64,000 nt of DNA from Caldilineaceae bacterium (GTDB lineage Bacteria; Chloroflexota; Anaerolineae; Caldilineales; Caldilineaceae): assembly GCA_020634815.1 (NCBI GenBank), contig JACKBA010000009.1, positions 106,661 to 170,660 on the forward strand, given 5' to 3'. A program made the translations under genes and the position numbers. A model generated the notes under the pieces. It worked only from the letters and a program-made list of their open reading frames with translations. It was not told where the DNA came from and made no database searches. This document shows, one piece after another, positions 60,201 to 64,000 of the stretch. Position 1 is the first letter of the stretch; each line of letters starts with the position of its first letter.

Positions 60201-63200
60201 GTCACGTTGTAGCTGCCGGCCGTACCGTTGGCCGTCGGCGTGAAGACGCCGGCGCCGCCCGTAATCGTCGCCGTGCCGGTGATGGGCGCCGTGCCCGCGC
60301 CGCTAACCGGACCGGCATAGGTCACCTGGCCTCCATCCACCGGTTCGGTATACGCGCTGCTCACGCTGACGGTGATGGGTGCGGCGAAAGCCATGCCCCA
60401 CGGCGTGCTCTGGCCGTCGCCCGTGCCCTTGGCCAGCGTGAAGCCCCGGCTCTCGAAGGCGCCGATGTCGCACCTGCCCTCCGGCCGTTCGACGCCGCGC
60501 TGGTCCGTGGCGAGACAGGTGGCCCCGTCGCCGGCGTCGATGGCTGGCGAGCCGGGCAGGAGCGGCACGGTCTGCGTGTCGCCGCCATAGTCGCCCAAAT
60601 CGCCGAGCAGCGCATCGCCGCTGAAAGCTGCGCTGCACGTGCCGTCCGCCACCAGGTTGTTGGTGTTCTCAACGATGGCGCCGCTCTCAACAGTGCAGTC
60701 GTTGCCGCCTATGCTGCCGGCGATAATCGTGTTGCGATAGGAGATCGTCGCAGTCCCGGAATAGTCGGATTGATAGACGCCGCCGCCCGAACCATTCGGG
60801 TTGCTGACAACGTTGGCGTCAATGGAACTGTTGGTGATGGTAAGGACACGTGAGTTCCGAATGCCGCCCCCCACATAGGCAACATTCGCGTAGAACGTAC
60901 TATTCTCCACTACGGCCGTCCCGGAATTGGAGATGCCACCGCCCTCGAAGTTGCCGCTCGAATTGGAATTGAATGTAGCGCCGGTCACCATCAGCGTGCC
61001 AGAATTGGCGATGCCAGCGCCGAAGGCGCCGGTGTTCGAAATGAACGCACTATTCTGCACCGTCATGCTCCCACGATTGTCGACACCTCCACCGTCGGAA
61101 TTACTAATGTTTGCACGCACCGTGCTATCGGTCACCGTCAACGCGCTGCTGTTGTAGATGCCGCCGCCAAAATACGCGCTGTTTCTGCTGACAGTGCTCA
61201 TGAGCAGATGGAGCGTGCCAATGTTGTAAATGCCGCCGCCATCGTTCATACCGCTGTTGCTGTCTAGAAGCGTGCCGGACAGTAACAGCGTGCCGCTATT
61301 GTAGATGCCTGCCGCTTTCCAGCCGCTGTTGTGGGTGACGGTGCTGCTGAACACGGCCAGCATACCGGTGTTATAGATGCCGCCGCCTTCGAAATCCGTA
61401 CTGTTGGCAGTGATCGTGCTGTCTGTGACGGTAAGTACGCCGCTGTTGAGAATGCCTCCGCCGTTGTTAGCGCCGGTCATCTTGCCGTCGCGGATGGCCA
61501 GCCCGTCGAGCGTGGCGTTCACCCCGCTGTTCACGACAAAGACGCGCGTCGCTGCGTTGCCGCTCACCGCGACCTTGTCCGCGCCCGGCCCCGCAATCGT
61601 CACATCCTTGGTCAGCGTCAAGGCCACGCCGCTCGTCAGCGTGATGGTGGCCGGATAGCTCAGGCTGAAGTCCACCGTGCCGCCGGCGCAGACATCGGCG
61701 ATCGCCTGGCGCAGCGACCCCGCGCCGCTGTCGGCAGCGCTCGTCACCGTGCGCGTGGCGGCGCAGGTGATCTCCTGCCCGCCCGCCAGCGTGCCGCTGC
61801 TGGGCAGGAAGAGACCCGTCGGCGTGAAGGTCGCCGTGATGACGTGCGTGCCCACGGCCAGCCCGGCCGTGCTCGTCTGTGCCTCACCCGCCGCCACCTC
61901 GACGCTGCCCAGGCTGGCGCCGTCGGCGAAGAACGCCACGCTGCCCGGCACGCTCGACGGCTCCACCGTGGCCGTGAAGGTGACGAGCGTGTCGACCTCC
62001 ACCGGACTGCCCGAGGTGGCCAGCGTCGTCGTCGTCGCCTGCGTCTCGAAGACCGCCCAGTCTGAGAAGGCCGTCACGCCCGTGCGCGTCACGGTCAGGT
62101 CGGTGTCGCTGTCGAAGCCGCTGCGGTCGCAGCTCCAGACGCTCCCGCTGTAGCGACAGGCGCCGGGGCTGGTGAGCGCATTCTGTGGCAGGACGACCGT
62201 CGCCACGAAGTCCGTACCCGACGGCGTGATGGTCCAGTAGATGTCCGCCGTGGCGCCGCCCGGCGCGTAGGGGTGGTTGGCGTCGATGCGGTCGACCTGG
62301 AGGCTTGTCAGCGGGTCGCCGCCGCTCAGGTCGGTCACCTCGATCTCCACGCCCCACGAGCCAGGATAGCTACCGGCCAGACCGAAGTAGAAGAACTCCG
62401 GCCCGCCCACCGGCTGCGTCTTGCGGATCGTGCCGTAGTTGGTCAACGTGTCGTAGATGAAGGCGTTGTCGTCGGTCACCGCCTCGACCAGCGTCGTGCC
62501 GGTGTAGACGGTCAGGAAGTCGAAGCCGGTGAAGGTGTTGAGCACCAGCCGCTGTGCGGTGGCGCCGTCGAAGATCACGCCATAGCCGTCGGAGTCGAAG
62601 GTGCCCGAGTTGGTGAAGTGCCCGCTCACGGTGATGTCGCTGGTGAGCTGCAACTCGCCATTCTCCTCGATTTCGATGTCGCCGTAGTCCGACGCGCTGA
62701 TGAGCTTGCCCGAGCGCACGGTCAGCTTCTTACTCACCTTGAGCTTGCCTACAATGGTGACGGTATTGCTCTTGTTGGTCTTGTTCACCACCAGGTTGTA
62801 GAAGCTTAGCGGGTTCCCGGTGAGCGTCTGCGGTTGGTCGCCGGTGAAGGTGACGGTTTTGCCATTGGGGACAAACGTGCCGCCAGACTCGATCTCGAAA
62901 TCACCAGCAAGGCTAATGTCCAGGTCGAGGGTGATAGTGAATCCGGTGGGAACCACATATTTGCAGACGCCGCTGCATGGCGGGTAAACCTCGCTCCAAT
63001 TACCTGACCCGGAAGGATAGAGAGTGCTCGACGTCATGTAGGCCGCCGCAGCGCTGCCGGTCTGCGCGCTGCCGCTGAACCAAGCCGTGTTGGTGATGAT
63101 CACACCCGTTGTAGCCGTGTTGGTGGCCAGGAAGGTAAAGGTGATGACCTCTGCCTGTCCAACGGCGCCGCTCCACGTCAGCGCATCGTTGGTGAACGCG

Positions 63201-64000
63201 GCGCCGGCCGGCTGTTCTACCCAATCCGCAAAGCTTGCGCCGGCCGGCAGCGTATCCGTAAGCGTAACGCTGCTGTCGGCAAGAGTACCACTGTTCTCGA
63301 ACACAAGGGTATAGGTCACGAGTCGACTATAAACTACATCGGTATCCGGCGCGACGCTCTTGACTAGGGAAATAAGCGCCGGAGATGCGGATTCATAGGC
63401 ACCCAGATCTACGGCAGCACCTTGGATGCGAATGCTGCTGTCCAGGTCAGTAGTAACACTGGAAGGAAGGGCATTGCTGTCACCGGCATCAATGGCCGGC
63501 GAATCAGCGGCCAGGCGCAAATTACCAATAGCTGCATCGACAAAGATATCCGTGGTGGTAAAGGCACTGCCATCCGTGAGATTGCCTGGACCCCAGGTGA
63601 TGCCGGCGCCGTAGATGTCGGCCGTGGTGCTGGGCACCAGCGTGTAGCTGATGACCGCCGTCGCCGAAGAATTGGAGATTTGGGCGCCGTTAGATGTAGC
63701 GGTGTTGCCCCACAAGATCGCATTGACCAGGCTGGCCTTGACTTCGCCGCCGTACATGCCCCCCTGGTTGGATATCGCCCCGCCGCCACTAGCCGAATTG
63801 CCGCTGAAGGTGACGTTGACCAGCGTAGGTCTACTAGTGCCTTCACTTGAGAACCCAACGTAGTTACACATCGCCCCGCCGTAGTTTGTGGCCGAGTTGC
63901 CGCTGAAGAGCACATTGACCAAGCTAGGGCTGCTGTCGCCGGAAGAATTACCGTAGTTGTACATCGCCCCGCCATTGGCGGCTGAGTTGCCGCTGAAGGT
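52490..64000 (-). CDS. Giant secreted protein C: four beta-helix modules with Ig and DUF11 domains, N-terminus outside window
   Basis: At least 3836 aa; the frame is open to the right edge, so start and signal peptide are not seen. Visible order: Pmp-like beta-helix (64000-63400, repeats like NVTFSGNSA), DUF11 domain (VKSVAPDTDVVYSRLVTYT), the head block also found in B (63000-62030), a Big_3 Ig domain, then beta-helix modules at about 61760-60450, 59850-58180 and 57020-54570. Each module opens SGAGSLRQA-like, closes CDIGAFES and is followed by an Ig-like linker. The last part (54250-52490) is the terminal block shared with B: Ig domains, cadherin-like domain, FLPVV, an acidic linker of about 115 aa and LHLPLITR. 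Probable surface adhesin or sheath-like protein, first of the three giant genes in the reading direction. Confidence 0.88.
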   Translation of the reverse strand, partial: TFSGNSAANGGAMYNYGNSSGDSSPSLVNVLFSGNSATNYGGAMCNYVGFSSEGTSRPTLVNVTFSGNSASGGGAISNQGGMYGGEVKASLVNAILWGNTATSNGAQISNSSATAVISYTLVPSTTADIYGAGITWGPGNLTDGSAFTTTDIFVDAAIGNLRLAADSPAIDAGDSNALPSSVTTDLDSSIRIQGAAVDLGAYESASPALISLVKSVAPDTDVVYSRLVTYTLVFENSGTLADSSVTLTDTLPAGASFADWVEQPAGAAFTNDALTWSGAVGQAEVITFTFLATNTATTGVIITNTAWFSGSAQTGSAAAAYMTSSTLYPSGSGNWSEVYPPCSGVCKYVVPTGFTITLDLDISLAGDFEIESGGTFVPNGKTVTFTGDQPQTLTGNPLSFYNLVVNKTNKSNTVTIVGKLKVSKKLTVRSGKLISASDYGDIEIEENGELQLTSDITVSGHFTNSGTFDSDGYGVIFDGATAQRLVLNTFTGFDFLTVYTGTTLVEAVTDDNAFIYDTLTNYGTIRKTQPVGGPEFFYFGLAGSYPGSWGVEIEVTDLSGGDPLTSLQVDRIDANHPYAPGGATADIYWTITPSGTDFVATVVLPQNALTSPGACRYSGSVWSCDRSGFDSDTDLTVTRTGVTAFSDWAVFETQATTTTLATSGSPVEVDTLVTFTATVEPSSVPGSVAFFADGASLGSVEVAAGEAQTSTAGLAVGTHVITATFTPTGLFLPSSGTLAGGQEITCAATRTVTSAADSGAGSLRQAIADVCAGGTVDFSLSYPATITLTSGVALTLTKDVTIAGPGADKVAVSGNAATRVFVVNSGVNATLDGLAIRDGKMTGANNGGGILNSGVLTVTDSTITANSTDFEGGGIYNTGMLAVFSSTVTHNSGWKAAGIYNSGTLLLSGTLLDSNSGMNDGGGIYNIGTLHLLMSTVSRNSAYFGGGIYNSSALTVTDSTVRANISNSDGGGVDNRGSMTVQNSAFISNTGAFGAGIANSGTLMVTGATFNSNSSGNFEGGGISNSGTAVVENSTFYANVAYVGGGIRNSRVLTITNSSIDANVVSNPNGSGGGVYQSDYSGTATISYRNTIIAGSIGGNDCTVESGAIVENTNNLVADGTCSAAFSGDALLGDLGDYGGDTQTVPLLPGSPAIDAGDGATCLATDQRGVERPEGRCDIGAFESRGFTLAKGTGDGQSTPWGMAFAAPITVSVSSAYTEPVDGGQVTYAGPVSGAGTAPITGTATITGGAGVFTPTANGTAGSYNVTASAAGASPAITFGLTNTQRASATALVAAPNPSVIDQTVTFTATVTDSVGSALPTGVVTFTEGAATLSTGTLDASGIATYTTSSLTIGTHGVTASYGGDAAFTGSNSSQVDQAVTCAPTIVVANTADSGAGSLRQAVSDVCDGGVISFGVSTPATITLTSGEIAITRTVTISGPGAGDLAVSGNNASRVFNISSSGTVTLTALTVREGTAGSSGRGGGIYNLGKLTIIATHVVSNSAPNGYGGGIYSQNATSALTVTAGSLIQQNSAYAGGGIGNASATLAVDASGVISNSTTGSYGGGGIWNTGRATILNGSYVQGNSASNEGGGIYNIDGTLTLDASTVATNTAGGGSYGGGGILNVGSASRLFIINGSRIVGNYSSKGGGISNRSSLAISASTVISNSSANYGGGIYNTGSSSVITITAGSIIEGNSATLGGGIFNQEGSDITIDNSRVLSNIVDPTSGQGGGIYNNFVGSVVTITNGSLVQGNSAGSGAGIYNYLNAVLTIRESAVTSNTAVASSGGSIYNWGAATVENSTFAANRANSGSAIYSGGVLTVTNSTIANSGMTSGSGIYNSGMFYLRNSLIATGNGVECINAGTFAANINNLVADGTCSAAFSGNPLLGPLGAYGGSTQTIPLLPGSPAIDAGDAATCLATDQRGIGRVGTCDIGAFESQGFSLSKGTGDGQSAAWDMAFAASITVAVSSAYTEPVNGGRVTYAGPLSGASTAPVTGTATIMGGTAIFTPTANSTAGTYNVTTSAAGGEPAIIFALTNTMRASATTLASSANPSVYGQSVTFTATVTDSVGSAVPTGVVTFTDGTTELGTGTLNASGVATYTISSLISGPPGTPGQPHPITAEYGGEGGFVGSTSQTVNQVVNQATTTVTLTSSLNPSIYGNSVVFTATVTVEAPGAASLIGEEVIFKDGANTLSTGTLGAGGVATYTTSLLGAGVHTITADYAGTPNVLGSTSSGVVQTVNMANQTITFGELGDKQYGADAFPVTATASSGLTAVFTTTTTSVCTVSGTTVSLVDNGSCTIYASQPGNENYLAATPVDRSFNLTCAESVVVNTPADSGYRTLRGAVANLCAGGTVTFDAALDNQTIALSSGQIAITKTVTIDGPGAAKLAVSGSNASRVFDIGASGVVTLTALTVRDGSAADVGGGIRNNGRLTLSAAAIVSNTAGTYGGGIGNGTGAAVTITASTIATNTAVYGGGGVSTGIGGVTTISSSTLTANAIATTESVTSGGGAIFGANGSMLTVSDSTLSFNRASGSEGGGAIDANGPLTITGSSFISNTAATYGASEGQGGAVSFGGNNLYTAVISGTTFLSNTAYNRGGALYVGNGTLDLDASTLSGNTAAGFGEMGGALYCDDCDFTIDGATFSGNSAYSGGGIYVTATSLTTDDAITSSTLQENRADADSGLGGALYVGDNYRVVISDTAVVSNSAYGGGGAFAVAGAQLTLERSRLDGNTATAQGGGIFNAGTLSVKNSTATGNDATGGGAIYDVSWLSVSASSFFSNTAKNGGAITVDQENTNAYIGSSVFGGNSSDCNGGALAAAAPVTVERSELYGNQAGLACSELALGGAIYVENALWLTVSAVHDNVSAVAGGAIGILGNLNSPKTVEIRGSALYSNSATMAGAVAIGGPSVTHIEQSSIYSNTATMVGGIASGYGGATIDIVNSTLAGNSSGYMASALLVAGGNALEDNAGFGPDTLTLRNVTIAGNDRLGINAQNGDGFGAFANTDVGGKTATVGITNTIIAGGANEQSCYTGPLAIGSVPAAVSNLDNDGTCGSNFTQSDTILLGPLGDYGAVLQSGSIGGATPVTPTLVVFPLLPGSAAIDAGAGSLIATPPPQSACPFQDQRGVMRPQGSACDIGAFESQGFTLAKTGGDEQSTLWGGVFANPLAASVSSSHDEPVDGGIVTFAGPSSGAGAVPITQTATVAGGAVSVTVGANNTAGAYSVTVAASGAQPIAFALTNLKHATQTSVQSNLNPAPYSQAVTLTANVAISGMTAAGSVAAPTGQVRFSDESGALATVDLVNGSASFARDTWAVGTHTVTAEYLGDTLFATSNSSPLAQVVGKHGTATSLATAPNPAQAGATIVMTATVAKQVSILTKLQPADPSGQVQFRIAGGEVLGTANLVGATAVFTKNDFARGVYTIVAEYLGDASYSGSTSTGVQQIVSPPLTARNDAAGTLQGAAVQIDPLANDIDPAGGGLVVSAVTQPASGSVAIDGGAKTVTYTPDPAFAGLVTFSYTARDIYGITDEALVAVVVSAVDQAGHAPQIGVIDNASGSTVDFDSGRFQTQVQVPAGSYPTPLGDRDIFYLAYTPVITPTGDVTQPPGSFSFAGMVFDLSAFVNGTDLGHYEFPQPVTLVVAYDPALLGGLSEQLLTPYYWNSTAWASDGISILHIDTTAHRITFQIWHLSEFAFFSRPPQQIPSYLFLPVVTNRSDPDAVLEAAQGAPDVTEQAPAEEMPGAAEAVPTPEADAPVDKPALEEAATPVPDAVETATPEETATPDATPVTEETAAPGATPTDEPTLPAPVAESTEQTEAQASEPAPEEAAPRLHLPLITR

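Overview
The window reads as chromosomal DNA of a GC-rich member of the Chloroflexota, most likely of the Caldilineales/Anaerolineae type. This is inferred from gene content: a YYYxG-motif (Chlor_Arch_YYY) membrane protein, GT39-like membrane enzymes, secreted proteins with (T/P)-rich stalks, and giant modular surface proteins that end in a short LPL-type tail. No rRNA, tRNA, CRISPR array, transposase or phage gene was found.

Left part (1-18.7 kb): envelope functions. A large membrane protein (GT39-like region fused to a YYY domain, running off the left edge) lies downstream of a YabE-like DUF348/G5/3D protein. A second GT39-like membrane protein and a small stalked surface protein diverge from them. 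Next comes scpA, downstream of and translationally coupled to a 1303-aa triple-amidase protein. That protein has a paralogue of 1037 aa ending in an M23 endopeptidase. The two share a GH-A-like N-terminal domain, and neither shows a Sec signal. A LysM3-YkuD L,D-transpeptidase is transcribed away from them.

Middle (18.7-26.4 kb): a creatininase-family protein with a degenerate N-terminal half, an aldo/keto reductase of the YghZ type, a four-gene Dpp/Opp-type ABC transporter operon without a binding protein, a 90-aa four-cysteine protein, and a small membrane protein behind a Pho-box-like triple direct repeat.

Right part (26.6-64 kb): almost entirely three head-to-tail minus-strand giant genes. 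Protein A (4004 aa) has a signal peptide, beta-helix, two LamG and two cadherin-like domains, and 30 SdrD-B-like repeats. Eighteen of those form three tandem copies of a six-repeat superunit with an exact 1653-nt period. Protein B (4356 aa) has two Ig-plus-seven-bladed FG-GAP/VCBS propeller units, three beta-helix regions, DUF11 and Ig domains. Protein C (at least 3836 aa, N-terminus outside the window) has four beta-helix modules and Ig domains. All three finish the same way: an FLP(V/T)V motif, an acidic Pro/Ala/Glu-rich linker, and a terminal LHLPLI(T/A)R. B and C also share near-identical blocks, which points to recent duplication or gene conversion. Conspicuous hairpins separate the giant genes. 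The left and right parts together describe an organism investing heavily in its envelope and surface: wall hydrolases and cross-linking, glycosylation, and very large repeat adhesin- or sheath-like proteins with a common C-terminal tail.
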